Assembly: GCA_902800795.1 (NCBI GenBank)
Contig: CADCFQ010000002.1
Span: 1-64,000, forward strand
Source of the DNA: an uncultured Ruminococcus sp.
Lineage (GTDB): Bacteria > Bacillota > Clostridia > Oscillospirales > Ruminococcaceae
Direction: 5' to 3'
Length of the DNA: 64,000 bases
A program made the translations under genes and the position numbers. This document shows, one piece after another, positions 6,859 through 16,616 of this stretch. The notes beneath the pieces are model-generated. The model made no database searches and was not told the origin of the DNA. It saw only the letters and a program-made list of their open reading frames with translations. How positions within the stretch are numbered: position 1 is the first letter of the stretch; each line of letters starts with the position of its first letter.

Positions 6859-9827
6859 GCTGTGATCTCCTCCTTCTTTATCTCCTGTGATGCCTGTTTC
6901 TCTTCAAGGGCTGCCGCCAGCGAGCGCAGCCTTATCTTTGCGGCACCAAGGTTCGTTATCTCGTCTATTTTCAGCTGTGTATAAAGCTTGCCCTTTTCTT
7001 CAAGGATAGCTCTCACCTCGTCGGTGGTGACAGCGTCGATGCCGCAGCCGAAGGAGACCAGCTGTACCAGCTGCATATCCTCGTGCTCGCAGACATATTC
7101 AGCCGCCCTGTAAAGACGTGAATGGTAGGTCCACTGGTTGAGGACGTCGAGAGCCGGCGTGTTCACAAGGTTTGAAACACTATCCTCGGTGATAACGGCA
7201 AATCCCAGGGAAGCTATAAGCTTATGGATGCCGTGATTTATCTCGGGGTCGATATGATATGGTCTGCCTGCCAGAACGACTATCTGCTCGCCCTTTCTTC
7301 TTGCCTCTGCCATTATCTCCATAGCCTTGGCTTCTATATCCCTGCGGTATCTGAACTGCTCGGAATAAGCCTTGTTGAGAACAGCGGCTACCTTGTCCTT
7401 GGTTATGCCGTATTTTGCAAGGCTCCTTGCAACGGCCTTTGCCACATGGTTCTTGCGGTTTATATCAAGATAGGGAGCGATGAAGTTCTCATCTGTCAGC
7501 TCATCATTGTTGGCTTTCAGAAGCTCCGGATAGTAAGCTACCACAGGACAGTTATAGTGGTTGTCCGACTGTCCCTCGTCCATATTGTAGCTCATACAGG
7601 GATAGAAGATAAAGTCAACTCCCTGCTCCAGCAGACTCTCGATATGGCCGTGACAGAGTTTAGCAGGATAGCACACAGTATCCGAGGGTATGGTCTGCTG
7701 ACCCTTATAGTAGGTGGCTCTTGTTGACTCTTCCGAGATGACCACCTCGAAGCCCAGCTCTTTGAGCATGGTAGCAAAGTAAGGCATCAGGTCATAATAG
7801 GAAAGCGCCAGCGGGATGCCCACCCTTGCGATGGGCGCTGCAGGCTTGTCATCCGCATAGGAGAGTATCTTGCGGTATTTATACTCGACAAGGTTCTCCG
7901 TCCTGTCGGTGAGCTTTATGCCTGCTCCCTTTTCACATCTGTTGCCCGAAGTGAAGCGGTGACCGTCATTGAAGCGGATTATCGTCAGATTGCAGTGTGC
8001 TCCGCAGCCGCCGCAGGTAACAGCGCTGGACTTGTAGGAGAACTGCTCGAGCTGCTCCTTTGAAAGAACATTGGAATTCTTGTCGAGCCCTCTGGACTTT
8101 TCTTTTGCAAACAGCGCACAGCCGAAGGCACCCATAAGGCCTGCAATAGCGGGTCTTATAACATTTCTTCCAAGCTCCATCTCGAACGAGCGCAGCACAG
8201 CATCATTGAGGAAGGTACCGCCCTGAACGACGATATTCTTTCCCAGCTCGTCAATGGACTTTGCACGGATGACCTTATATACCGCATTTTTTATGATCGA
8301 GGACGAAAGGCCTGCCGAGATATCCTCGACGGAAGCGCCGTCCTTCTGTGCCTGCTTTACGGACGAGTTCATAAACACAGTGCAGCGTGAGCCAAGCTCA
8401 ACGGGAGCCTTTGCAAAAAGCCCCAGCCTTGCAAACTCTGCGATATCATAGCCCATAGCTCCGGCAAAGGTCTGGATAAAGGAGCCGCAGCCCGAGGAGC
8501 AAGCCTCGTTTAGCATAATGGAATCTATAGCGTTCTGCTTTATCTTGAAGCACTTGATGTCCTGGCCGCCGATATCGATAATGAAGTCAACGTCCGGACA
8601 GAAATAAGCCGCAGCCTTATAATGGGCAACAGTCTCGACTATACCGTAGTCTACACCGAGACCCGCCTTGATAAGCTCCTCGCCGTAGCCTGTGACAGCG
8701 GAAGCCTTGATAACAAGGTTGGGATTTGCAAGCTCATATATCTCGCCCAGCTTCTGTGCGATGATGTCAAGGGGCTGTCCCCTGTTGGAGCAGTAGTGCT
8801 GGTAAAGGAGCTTGCCGTCAGGAGTGATGAGCACCAGCTTTGTTGTGGTGGAGCCGGCATCTATTCCGAGGTATGCCTCTCCCTCATATTCTCTTATATC
8901 CTCATAGCGCAGGTCGGACTTCATGTGTCTCTTAACGAACTCGTTATAGTCCTCTCTGCTGTCAAAAAGGCGCTTGCCTATAACTATGCTGTCGCCTGTT
9001 TTTGCATTCTTTATCTTCTCCAGAGCCTCGTCGATAGTCATCTCTTCAGCCAGGGTGTCCGCATGGAGAGCGGCACCGAAACCCATATAGCAGGACGAAT
9101 TCTCAGGGAGAACTGCGTTTTCTTCTGTAAGCGAAAGTGTCTCTCTGAAGGCCTTTCTCAAAGCGCTCAGATATGTAAGCGGTCCGCCCAGGAAAAGCAC
9201 CTGACCGGCTATCTTTCTTCCCTGCGCAAGACCCGACACTGTCTGGTCGACCACGGCCTGGAAGATAGAAGCTGCGATGTCTTCTTTCTTGGCACCCTGA
9301 TTAAGCAGCGGCTGGATATCGCTCTTTGCGAAAACTCCACACCTTGAAGCGATAGGATAAAGCTTCTGTGCTTTAAGAGCTAGCTCGTTCATCTCGTCGG
9401 GGTCAACTCCCAGAAGCCCTGCCATCTGGTCGATGAAGGCTCCCGTTCCGCCGGCGCAGGAGCCGTTCATTCGCTGCTCCACTCCGCCGGTGAGGAAGAT
9501 TATCTTTGCGTCCTCGCCGCCAAGCTCCACAACGACGTCAGCCTTGGGGTAGCGCTTGTTTACGGCGATGAAAGCCGAGAACACCTCCTGTACAAAGGCG
9601 ATGCCGCTTGCCTGTGCAATGCCGAGACCCGCAGAGCCCGTTATGGCAATGCGGAATTTATCCTCGGGATAAAGCTCTCTTATAGCGCTCAGCTGCTGTG
9701 CAACTGTCTCACGCACCTTTGAGAAGTGTCTCTCATATTTGTTATAGACAAATTCGCCCTCGTCAAGAATGACCGTCTTGACGGTGGTGGAGCCGACATC
9801 TATTCCGAGATCGTATATTTTGCTCAT
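6855..9827 (-). CDS. Acyl-CoA dehydratase activase, double BadF/BcrA ATPase plus DUF2229
   Basis: 990 residues from the ATG at 9827, chosen because GATAAGA and AAAGG lie just upstream and the protein then opens with the ASKHA motif (LGIDVGSTTVKTVI); an upstream in-frame start would add 17 non-conserved residues. Two ASKHA ATPase modules follow each other (about 3-270 and 310-575). Each has a glycine-rich phosphate loop and the two cysteines that hold an activase's bridging 4Fe-4S cluster (SCAGGTGAF...SRCGVF; ACSSGCGSF...SRCTVF). A cysteine-rich segment (CGGCGAHCN) and a DUF2229 region with DTVCYPAKLCHG follow. Activases of this family inject electrons into a dehydratase using ATP. It is first in a two-gene operon with its own promoter. 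Confidence 0.82.
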   Translation of the reverse strand: MSKIYDLGIDVGSTTVKTVILDEGEFVYNKYERHFSKVRETVAQQLSAIRELYPEDKFRIAITGSAGLGIAQASGIAFVQEVFSAFIAVNKRYPKADVVVELGGEDAKIIFLTGGVEQRMNGSCAGGTGAFIDQMAGLLGVDPDEMNELALKAQKLYPIASRCGVFAKSDIQPLLNQGAKKEDIAASIFQAVVDQTVSGLAQGRKIAGQVLFLGGPLTYLSALRKAFRETLSLTEENAVLPENSSCYMGFGAALHADTLAEEMTIDEALEKIKNAKTGDSIVIGKRLFDSREDYNEFVKRHMKSDLRYEDIREYEGEAYLGIDAGSTTTKLVLITPDGKLLYQHYCSNRGQPLDIIAQKLGEIYELANPNLVIKASAVTGYGEELIKAGLGVDYGIVETVAHYKAAAYFCPDVDFIIDIGGQDIKCFKIKQNAIDSIMLNEACSSGCGSFIQTFAGAMGYDIAEFARLGLFAKAPVELGSRCTVFMNSSVKQAQKDGASVEDISAGLSSSIIKNAVYKVIRAKSIDELGKNIVVQGGTFLNDAVLRSFEMELGRNVIRPAIAGLMGAFGCALFAKEKSRGLDKNSNVLSKEQLEQFSYKSSAVTCGGCGAHCNLTIIRFNDGHRFTSGNRCEKGAGIKLTDRTENLVEYKYRKILSYADDKPAAPIARVGIPLALSYYDLMPYFATMLKELGFEVVISEESTRATYYKGQQTIPSDTVCYPAKLCHGHIESLLEQGVDFIFYPCMSYNMDEGQSDNHYNCPVVAYYPELLKANNDELTDENFIAPYLDINRKNHVAKAVARSLAKYGITKDKVAAVLNKAYSEQFRYRRDIEAKAMEIMAEARRKGEQIVVLAGRPYHIDPEINHGIHKLIASLGFAVITEDSVSNLVNTPALDVLNQWTYHSRLYRAAEYVCEHEDMQLVQLVSFGCGIDAVTTDEVRAILEEKGKLYTQLKIDEITNLGAAKIRLRSLAAALEEKQASQEIKKEEITA

Positions 9828-9897
9828 TCTTATCCAGCCTTTCGCTTTTTTTCTCGCTTGTGTTAAGTCTTTGTTCACATAAAAATACTATCATAAC

Positions 9898-9926
9898 ATT
9901 ATAACACAAAACAACAAAAAATGCAA
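9898..9926 (-). promoter_or_regulatory. Promoter of the activase operon
   Basis: On the minus strand TTGCAT (9926-9921), 17 bases, TATAAT (9903-9898), with TGT before the -10 (extended -10). Confidence 0.8.
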
Positions 9927-10027
9927 GCACTTTATCACGAGCCGCCAAGCATGAACACCCCGAACAAACAGCTGCCGCCCGCTGGGATCAGTGCGGCACA
10001 AAAGTTGGGCATTTTAGACAAATAGAC

Positions 10028-10056
10028 TTTACTTTCGGCAAATATTGTGGTATAAT
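10028..10056 (+). promoter_or_regulatory. Promoter of the metallo-hydrolase gene
   Basis: TTTACT (10028-10033), 17 bases, TATAAT (10051-10056), preceded by TGG (extended -10). The start codon follows 33 bases later. Confidence 0.75.
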
Positions 10057-10088
10057 CATCATATCATATAAAAAAAGGAGCTGACACT

Positions 10089-11669
10089 ATGAAGCTGATG
10101 TTTATCGGAGCCGACCACGAGGTCACCGGCAGCTGTACCTATATCGAGGCCTGCGACAGAAAATTCCTTGTGGATTTCGGAATGGAACAGGGTGCGGACA
10201 AATTTGAAAACGCTAAGATACCCTGTGCTCCCGGCGAGATAGACTTTGTTTTGCTTACCCACGCACATATAGACCACTCGGGTCTTCTGCCGCTTCTTGC
10301 CGCAGGCGGCTTCAAGGGGGCTGTCCACGCAACGGACGCCACCTGCAACCTCTGCGAGATAATGCTAAGAGACTCGGCAAACATCCAGGAGACAGAGGCT
10401 GAATGGCGCAGCCGCAAGAACAGACGTAAAGGCAACGCCGACACAGACCCCCTCTACACTCTTGCTGATGCAGAGGCGGCTATCGCCTGTCTTTGTCCCC
10501 ACCGCTATGATGAGAGCATCGAGATAAGCGAAGGGATAAACGTAAGGTTCGTTGACGCAGGCCATCTGCTGGGCTCGGCTTCGGTGGAGCTGACCCTGAC
10601 CGAGGGCGGCGAGACCAGAAAGATCGTTTTCTCGGGAGATATAGGAAACCTCAACCAGCCGCTTATCCGTGACCCTCAGTATCTTGAGGACGCTGACTAT
10701 GCGGTAATGGAATCGACCTACGGTAACAGGTATCACGAAAAGCCCAAGGGCGACTACATCCACGACCTTGCCGCTGTTTTGCAGCGCACCTTTGACAGGG
10801 GAGGAAATGTTGTGATCCCCTCTTTCGCTGTGGGCAGGACCCAGGAGCTTTTATACTTTATCAGAAAGATAAAAGCCGATTCTATGATAAAAGGCCACGA
10901 CGGCTTCAAGGTATGGATAGACTCCCCTCTTGCTATCGAGGCAACAGGGATATTCAACCGCAACAAGAACTCCTGCTTTGATGAGGAAGCTATGGAATTT
11001 GTGAGAGCCGATATCAATCCGCTCACCTTCCAGGGTCTGGAGACGGCTGTCACCAGCGACGAATCGAGGGCGATAAACTTTGACCCCTCACCGAAGGTGA
11101 TAATCTCCGCCAGCGGAATGTGTGAGGCAGGACGAATAAAACACCATCTCAAGCATAATCTGTGGAGAGAGGAGTGTACTGTCCTGTTCGTGGGCTATCA
11201 GGCAGCGAACACTCTCGGGCGCAGCATCGTTGACGGCGCAAAGATAGTCAGACTCTTCGGTGAAGAGATCGCAGTAAAGGCCGAGATAAGGGTGCTGGCA
11301 GGTATAAGCGCCCATGCCGACAAGGCAGGGCTCGACCGCTGGATAACAAACTTCAAGAGAGTTGACAAGGTGTTTGTCAATCACGGCGACGAGGAAAGCG
11401 CCGACAGCTATACACAGCATCTCAGAGACGAGCTTCACATCGACGCCTATGCGCCTTACAGCGGAGCAGAGCTTGACCTTGTGACGGGAAAGTTCACAAA
11501 CGCAGAGCCTGTCAGGATCGCACGCAAGGAAGTTGTCACCAACAACTATCAGCGCCTGCTCACTGCTATGGACAGACTTGCATCCCTGGTCAAGGCCAGC
11601 AAAGGGCTCAACAACAAGGATCTTGCAAGGCTTACGGATTCCATAAACAATCTGTGCTCGAAATTCTGA
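10089..11669 (+). CDS. MBL-fold metallo-hydrolase with beta-CASP domain (RNase-like)
   Basis: 526 residues. The zinc-binding motif HAHIDH is in LLTHAHIDHSGLLPLL near residue 57, with later MBL motifs DAGHLLGSAS and FSGDIG. A beta-CASP insert follows (PSFAVGRTQELLY, then SASGMCEAGRIKHHL), and the C-terminal RMMBL-type motif AEIRVLAGISAHAD closes the active site. This layout is that of the CPSF73/YSH1-like bacterial proteins, usually RNA endo/exonucleases acting in the cytoplasm; it is shorter than and distinct from RNase J. The start ATG has AAAGGAG seven bases upstream. It is followed after 21 bases by a uridine-kinase-like gene, so the two are probably co-transcribed. Confidence 0.85.
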   Translation: MKLMFIGADHEVTGSCTYIEACDRKFLVDFGMEQGADKFENAKIPCAPGEIDFVLLTHAHIDHSGLLPLLAAGGFKGAVHATDATCNLCEIMLRDSANIQETEAEWRSRKNRRKGNADTDPLYTLADAEAAIACLCPHRYDESIEISEGINVRFVDAGHLLGSASVELTLTEGGETRKIVFSGDIGNLNQPLIRDPQYLEDADYAVMESTYGNRYHEKPKGDYIHDLAAVLQRTFDRGGNVVIPSFAVGRTQELLYFIRKIKADSMIKGHDGFKVWIDSPLAIEATGIFNRNKNSCFDEEAMEFVRADINPLTFQGLETAVTSDESRAINFDPSPKVIISASGMCEAGRIKHHLKHNLWREECTVLFVGYQAANTLGRSIVDGAKIVRLFGEEIAVKAEIRVLAGISAHADKAGLDRWITNFKRVDKVFVNHGDEESADSYTQHLRDELHIDAYAPYSGAELDLVTGKFTNAEPVRIARKEVVTNNYQRLLTAMDRLASLVKASKGLNNKDLARLTDSINNLCSKF

Positions 11670-11690
11670 TCAGAAAGGACAATAGCAGAA

Positions 11691-12626
11691 ATGAAAAAAA
11701 TCAGTATAAGCACCATTAACCAGAAGATCAAAGAGGGTGCTTCGGAGTTTGTAAGCGAGTGCTCAAAGAGGTATGCGAACAAGCTTGAAGAAACGGCCCA
11801 GACTATTTATGAGACGAGAGAAGAAAAGCCGGTGCTGCTCATCTCGGGACCCTCGGGTTCGGGAAAGACCACCACAGCCATAAAGCTCGACGAGCTGCTG
11901 GAAGCGAGAGGAGTAACGGTCCACACCATATCACTGGATGACTATTTTCTTCCTGCCGACCAGTACATTATCAAGTTTGACAAGCACGGGAAACCTGACT
12001 ATGAAACGCCGGACAGGATAGACTTTGAGCTTCTGAAAAAGGATATGACAAGGCTTTGGAACGGCGAAAGGGTCACACTTCCGAAATTCAAATTTGCCGA
12101 CCAGTCAAGAGGCAAAGGCGAGACTATAAGCCTCGGCAAGAACGAGATAGTGGCGATCGAGAGCATCCATGCGCTCAACCCCCTGATAACAAAGGACGCC
12201 GACGGCATGGCGAACACCGTGTATATAAGCGTGCGCCGCAGGACAGAGCTTGAAGACGGCACTATGCTCCACCCGAAGTTCCACAGGCTCATGCGCCGCC
12301 TTATAAGAGACCGCTCCTACAGAGGACGCAGCTTTGCGGACACTCTCGATATGTTCAAGAGCGTCCAGCTGGGCGAAGACAAATACATAATGCCATACAA
12401 GCAGGAAGCGACTATCCAGATAGACACCTATTTCGCCTACGAGCCGGCGCTTTATAAGAAGTTCATCCTCGAAGAGCTGGAGAAGACAGCCGAGACCTAT
12501 GAGGGCTTCGAGCCCTTCGAGCCGATGCTAAGAGCGCTAAAGGAGATAGACCCCCTCGATGAAAGTCTTATCCCGGCAAACGCCCTTTGCAGGGAGTTCA
12601 TCGGCGGAAGCAGCTACTCATACTAA
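11691..12626 (+). CDS. Uridine kinase / phosphoribulokinase-family nucleoside kinase
   Basis: 311 residues. A Walker A motif GPSGSGKTTTAIKL lies around residue 53, followed by the family's substrate loop SLDDYFLP and the acidic IESIHALNP element. Usual relatives in Clostridia are about 550 residues, with TGS/threonyl-tRNA-synthetase-like N-terminal domains. Here only a short helical N-terminus of ~45 residues precedes the kinase, so this is the short form. It likely phosphorylates a nucleoside such as uridine or cytidine, but the exact substrate is not proven by sequence. It is second gene after the beta-CASP protein and ends at a strong terminator. Confidence 0.75.
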   Translation: MKKISISTINQKIKEGASEFVSECSKRYANKLEETAQTIYETREEKPVLLISGPSGSGKTTTAIKLDELLEARGVTVHTISLDDYFLPADQYIIKFDKHGKPDYETPDRIDFELLKKDMTRLWNGERVTLPKFKFADQSRGKGETISLGKNEIVAIESIHALNPLITKDADGMANTVYISVRRRTELEDGTMLHPKFHRLMRRLIRDRSYRGRSFADTLDMFKSVQLGEDKYIMPYKQEATIQIDTYFAYEPALYKKFILEELEKTAETYEGFEPFEPMLRALKEIDPLDESLIPANALCREFIGGSSYSY

Positions 12627-12638
12627 AGCTTAAAAAAC

Positions 12639-12694
12639 AAAGAAAGAATAATGATGCACCGCATAGAACGGTCATCATTATTCTTTCTTTTTTA
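12639..12694. terminator. Bidirectional terminator between convergent genes
   Basis: AAAGAAAGAATAATGATG (12639-12656) pairs perfectly over 18 bases with 12673-12690 and is followed by TTTT. It separates the kinase (plus) from glycogen phosphorylase (minus). Confidence 0.85.
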
Positions 12695-12698
12695 GTTC

Positions 12699-15065
12699 TT
12701 ATATCTTCCAGATATTCTCGGCATAGTCCTTTATGGTCCTGTCGGAGGAGAACTTGCCGGCGCCGGCGATATTGAGCCAGCACTTCTTGGCAAAGGCCAG
12801 TCTGTCCTTATAGTCAGAGTTTGCTCTGAGCTTTGTCTTTACATAGTCCTCAAGGTCGCCCAGAACATAATAGTGGTCGGGAACGTGCCAGCTGGCGCCG
12901 TCTGTGAGAGCCTTGTAAAGCTCCTTGAAGCTGCCCTCCTGGTCGGAAGCAGCTCCGCCGTCATCAAACTCTCCGTCGATAAGCTTTTCTACAGCCTTCG
13001 CTATCATCTCGTTCTCGAGGATGATCTTTCTGGGATCGTAGGAGGGCATGATCTTAGCCAGCTCCTCGACACGGGCGCCAAAGATGTAGTTGTTTTCTTC
13101 GCCTGCCTCCTCGGCTATCTCGACATTGGCTCCGTCATAGGTCCCAAGGGTGACAGCGCCGTTGAGCATAAGCTTCATATTGCCTGTGCCGCTGGCCTCT
13201 GTGCCTGCTGTGGATATCTGCTCGGAAATGTCTGCCGCTGTCACAAGCTTCTCGGCATAGGAGACATTGTAGTTTGAAACGAACACGACTCTCAGCTTAT
13301 CCTTTGTGTCGGGGTCGTTATTGACAAGGTCTGCGATCTCGCCGATAAACTTGATTATCGCCTTTGCTCTCCTGTATCCGGGAGCAGACTTTGCTCCGAA
13401 GATATATGTGGTGGGCGTAAAGTCAGTGACAGTGCCATCCTTGATACCGTTATAGATGCAAAGAATAGACAGAGCATTGAGAAGCTGTCTCTTGTATTCG
13501 TGCAGGCGCTTTATCTGAATGTCGAATACGGACTGCGGGTCTATTTCTACACCGTCATGCTCCTTGATAAACTGCGCCAGCTGATATTTCTTAGCTTCCT
13601 TTACAGCCATGAATTCTTTCAGGACCGCTTCGTCGTCGGCAAACTTTTCAAGACCTCTTAAAAGAGATGCGTCCCTGACCCAATCGGCAGAGCCCAGAAG
13701 CTTTGTGATAAGAGCCGAAAGCTCGGGGTTGCAAAGGGCCAGCCAGCGGCGCTGGGTGATACCGTTCGTCTTGTTCTGGAAGCGCTCGGGATAAAGCTCG
13801 TACCAGTCTTTGAGCGCATCGTTTTTGAGTATCTCTGTGTGGATAGCAGCAACGCCGTTTACGTAGCTTGAAACATAGATAGCCATAAATGCCATTCTCA
13901 CAGAACCTTCAGCAACAGGAGAAAGCTTTGTGATAAATGCCCTGTCCTTGCCAAGAGCATACATATCCTTGATGAAGCGCTCGTTTATCATAAGAATGAT
14001 GCCGTAAACCTCGGGCAGCAGGCTCTCGACCATGGAGCACTGCCACTTTTCAAGAGCCTCAGCCATTATCGTGTGGTTGGTATAGTTGAACACCTTGCGT
14101 GCGGTCTCCAGAGCCTTGTCAAACTCAAAGCCGTGGTCGGCTGTCAGCTGTCTTATAAGCTCGGGAACGGCAATAACGGGGTGGGTATCGTTTAGCTGGA
14201 TAGTCACAAACTCAGCCAGCGTATCAAGCGAGCCGTGCTCACGGATATGCTTTCTTATGATGTCTGTCACCGATGCTGCGGAGAAGAAATACTCCTGTCT
14301 TAGTCTCAGTATCTTGCCCTCGTTGGTGTTGTCATTGGGGTAGAGTACCTTTGAGATATTCTCGGCGTCGTTCTTTGCCTTTACAGCGCCGTCATAGTTT
14401 CCCTTGTCAAATTCAAGGAAATCAAAGCCCTGTGCGCTCTCTGCCTGCCAGAGCCTCAGCGTTCCCACATTCTTGGTCCCGAAGCCTATTACGGGCATAT
14501 CATAAGGCACAGCCTTGACAGTCATATCGGAGTATTTAACATCCACAGTATCGGCGTCATTCCTTACCGACCAGGGGTCTCCGTGGGCGGTCCAATCATC
14601 GGCCTCCTCTCGCTGGAAGCCGTCAACTATCTTCTGCTTGAAAAGGCCGTATTTATATCTGATGCCGTAGCCGTCCAGGGGCAGGTCAAGCGTTGCCGCA
14701 GAGTCAAGGAAGCAGGCAGCGAGCCTTCCCAGGCCGCCGTTTCCAAGGGCCGCATCCTCTATCTCTTCAAGCTGGGCAAGGCTCCTGCCGTGAGCCTTCA
14801 GCACCTCATCCACAGTTTCTGTAAGCCCCAGACAAAGAAGGTTGTTATGCACAGCTCTTCCCATCAGGAACTCCATCGAAAGATAGCAGGCTCTCCTCTT
14901 TGAAAGATGCTGTGCTCTGCTGTTTTCCCAGTCATTTGCGATATAGTCCATAACACAGCCGGAGACTGCCAGATGAAGCTCATAGACCGAAGCGGTCTCG
15001 GGTGTCTTTCTGTAGTCCTTCATAAGCGCTTCCGAAAGCTTTTGCTCGAAATAATTCTTATCCAT
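12699..15065 (-). CDS. glgP: Glycogen/starch phosphorylase
   Basis: 788 residues, the normal length of bacterial glycogen phosphorylase. It releases glucose-1-phosphate from alpha-1,4-glucan ends using pyridoxal phosphate. The PLP lysine is K631 in the signature EASGTGNMKLMLNG. Other family blocks are DAALGNGGLGRLAACFLDS near residue 85, NDTHPVIAVPEL and RLHEYKRQLLN. The gene lies 11 bases after malQ on the same strand; together they degrade glycogen or imported maltodextrin. Glycogen phosphorylase and maltodextrin phosphorylase cannot be told apart from sequence alone; the malQ partner fits either. Confidence 0.95.
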   Translation of the reverse strand: MDKNYFEQKLSEALMKDYRKTPETASVYELHLAVSGCVMDYIANDWENSRAQHLSKRRACYLSMEFLMGRAVHNNLLCLGLTETVDEVLKAHGRSLAQLEEIEDAALGNGGLGRLAACFLDSAATLDLPLDGYGIRYKYGLFKQKIVDGFQREEADDWTAHGDPWSVRNDADTVDVKYSDMTVKAVPYDMPVIGFGTKNVGTLRLWQAESAQGFDFLEFDKGNYDGAVKAKNDAENISKVLYPNDNTNEGKILRLRQEYFFSAASVTDIIRKHIREHGSLDTLAEFVTIQLNDTHPVIAVPELIRQLTADHGFEFDKALETARKVFNYTNHTIMAEALEKWQCSMVESLLPEVYGIILMINERFIKDMYALGKDRAFITKLSPVAEGSVRMAFMAIYVSSYVNGVAAIHTEILKNDALKDWYELYPERFQNKTNGITQRRWLALCNPELSALITKLLGSADWVRDASLLRGLEKFADDEAVLKEFMAVKEAKKYQLAQFIKEHDGVEIDPQSVFDIQIKRLHEYKRQLLNALSILCIYNGIKDGTVTDFTPTTYIFGAKSAPGYRRAKAIIKFIGEIADLVNNDPDTKDKLRVVFVSNYNVSYAEKLVTAADISEQISTAGTEASGTGNMKLMLNGAVTLGTYDGANVEIAEEAGEENNYIFGARVEELAKIMPSYDPRKIILENEMIAKAVEKLIDGEFDDGGAASDQEGSFKELYKALTDGASWHVPDHYYVLGDLEDYVKTKLRANSDYKDRLAFAKKCWLNIAGAGKFSSDRTIKDYAENIWKI

Positions 15066-15076
15066 TGTCTGCCCCC

Positions 15077-16567
15077 CTATTTTTTGTTCACACGTCCGTA
15101 TGTCCTTGTCAGTTCATAAAGCCTTGTTATCAGCTCATCGTCAAGAGCATCCAGCGACTCCATTCTCCATGCCCAATTGCCGCCAAGGGTCGAAGGCGTG
15201 TTCATCCTGGCTTCGCTCCCAAGACAGAGGATATCCTGCATCTGGGCGATAGCCGTGTCGCTGATGCTTGACCAGCAGAGCCTTACCAGCGCCCAGGGAA
15301 CATACTTGTCGTTTTTAAGTCCGAGATACTGCTTGCAGAACTTTGCCGTTCCCGCATCGCAGTTCTTTATCCAGCCTGCTGCTGTCTCGTTGTCGTGGGT
15401 GCCTGTATAGCACACGCTGTTGGTGTTTTTGAAATTATGCGGCAGATACCCGTTAGAAGGGTCGCCGTCAAAGGCAAACTCCAGCACCTTCATTCCCGGA
15501 TAGCCGCTGGCTTCCAGCATTTTTACGACCTTCTTGGTGAGGAACCCAAGGTCCTCGGCGATGATGCTGATATCCCCAAGCTGCTTTTTAACTTCCTTGA
15601 AGAGCTTCATATCCGGCCCCTTGCGCCATCTGCCCTTTCTTGCGTTCTTGGCGCCGTAAGGGATACAGTAGTAGCTCTCAAAACCTCTGAAATGGTCTAT
15701 CCTTATTACGTCGTATACCTTGGAAGCCGCCTTGATGCGCTTTATCCACCAGGCATAGCGCTCTCTTGACATAACATCCCAGCGGTAGAGAGGGTTTCCC
15801 CACAGCTGACCGTCAGCCGAGAAAGCATCCGGCGGACAGCCTGCAACCTCATTGGGACGCTTCTGCTTGTCAAGGTCGAAATACTGCGGTGTCAGCCAGA
15901 CCTCAACGCTGTCATAGGAAACATAGATCGGGATATCTCCGATGATATCTATACCGTTCTCGTTGGCGTACTTTTTCAGGTTCTTGAACTGCTGGAAATA
16001 CTTGAACTGGACAAAGCACCAGAAATCAATGTCGTTTGAGTATTCTTTTCTGGCACTCTTCAAAGCCTTCGGCTTGCAGGATTTCAGAGAATCCTCCCAC
16101 TCATACCAGGCCTTTGCTCCGTGAGCCATTTTCAGCGACATGAAAAGCGCATAGTCATAGAGCCAGTCCTTATTCTCCAGAACAAACTTTACAAATGCCT
16201 TTTCGGATGTCTTGCGAAAACGCTTGTGAGCCTTTTTGAGCACCTTGAAGCACTCGTTGTATATCTTCTCATAATCGACCTTAGTCCTGTCATTGCCCCA
16301 GTCGATGCCCTTATATTCGTCGGCTTTCAGATAGCCCTCTTTCTCGAGAGTCTCAAAGTCGATAAAATACGGGTTGCCCGCAAAGATCGAAAAGCTCTGA
16401 TAGGGCGAATCGCCGTAGCTTGTGGGAGAGATAGGCAGTATCTGCCAGCAGGACTGGCCCGAGCGCTTCAGAAAATCAACGAACGCATAGGCTTCCTTTC
16501 CCAGCTTTCCTATGCCGTATTCATTCGGCAGGGATGATATGTGCATCAGTATTCCGCTTTTTCGCAT
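15077..16567 (-). CDS. malQ: 4-alpha-glucanotransferase (amylomaltase)
   Basis: 496 residues, GH77 family, the standard length for the short bacterial type. It opens with RKSGILMHISSLPNEYGIGKLG, cut here to its core SLPNEYGIG. The nucleophile is D291 in RIDHFRGFESYY; the general acid lies in IIAEDLGFLT and the third carboxylate in YTGTHDNETAAGW. It disproportionates short maltodextrins into longer chains that feed glycogen phosphorylase, the next gene. The ATG is preceded by GAAAGGACAG. The gap to the upstream vanZ gene is 49 bases, so it may be co-transcribed with the GH36-cca-vanZ run or have its own promoter; I found no clear one. Confidence 0.95.
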   Translation of the reverse strand: MRKSGILMHISSLPNEYGIGKLGKEAYAFVDFLKRSGQSCWQILPISPTSYGDSPYQSFSIFAGNPYFIDFETLEKEGYLKADEYKGIDWGNDRTKVDYEKIYNECFKVLKKAHKRFRKTSEKAFVKFVLENKDWLYDYALFMSLKMAHGAKAWYEWEDSLKSCKPKALKSARKEYSNDIDFWCFVQFKYFQQFKNLKKYANENGIDIIGDIPIYVSYDSVEVWLTPQYFDLDKQKRPNEVAGCPPDAFSADGQLWGNPLYRWDVMSRERYAWWIKRIKAASKVYDVIRIDHFRGFESYYCIPYGAKNARKGRWRKGPDMKLFKEVKKQLGDISIIAEDLGFLTKKVVKMLEASGYPGMKVLEFAFDGDPSNGYLPHNFKNTNSVCYTGTHDNETAAGWIKNCDAGTAKFCKQYLGLKNDKYVPWALVRLCWSSISDTAIAQMQDILCLGSEARMNTPSTLGGNWAWRMESLDALDDELITRLYELTRTYGRVNKK

Positions 16568-16616
16568 AAAGATCTGTCCTTTCGTCTAGTGTTGTCAGGA
16601 TCATAGCATATATGGC

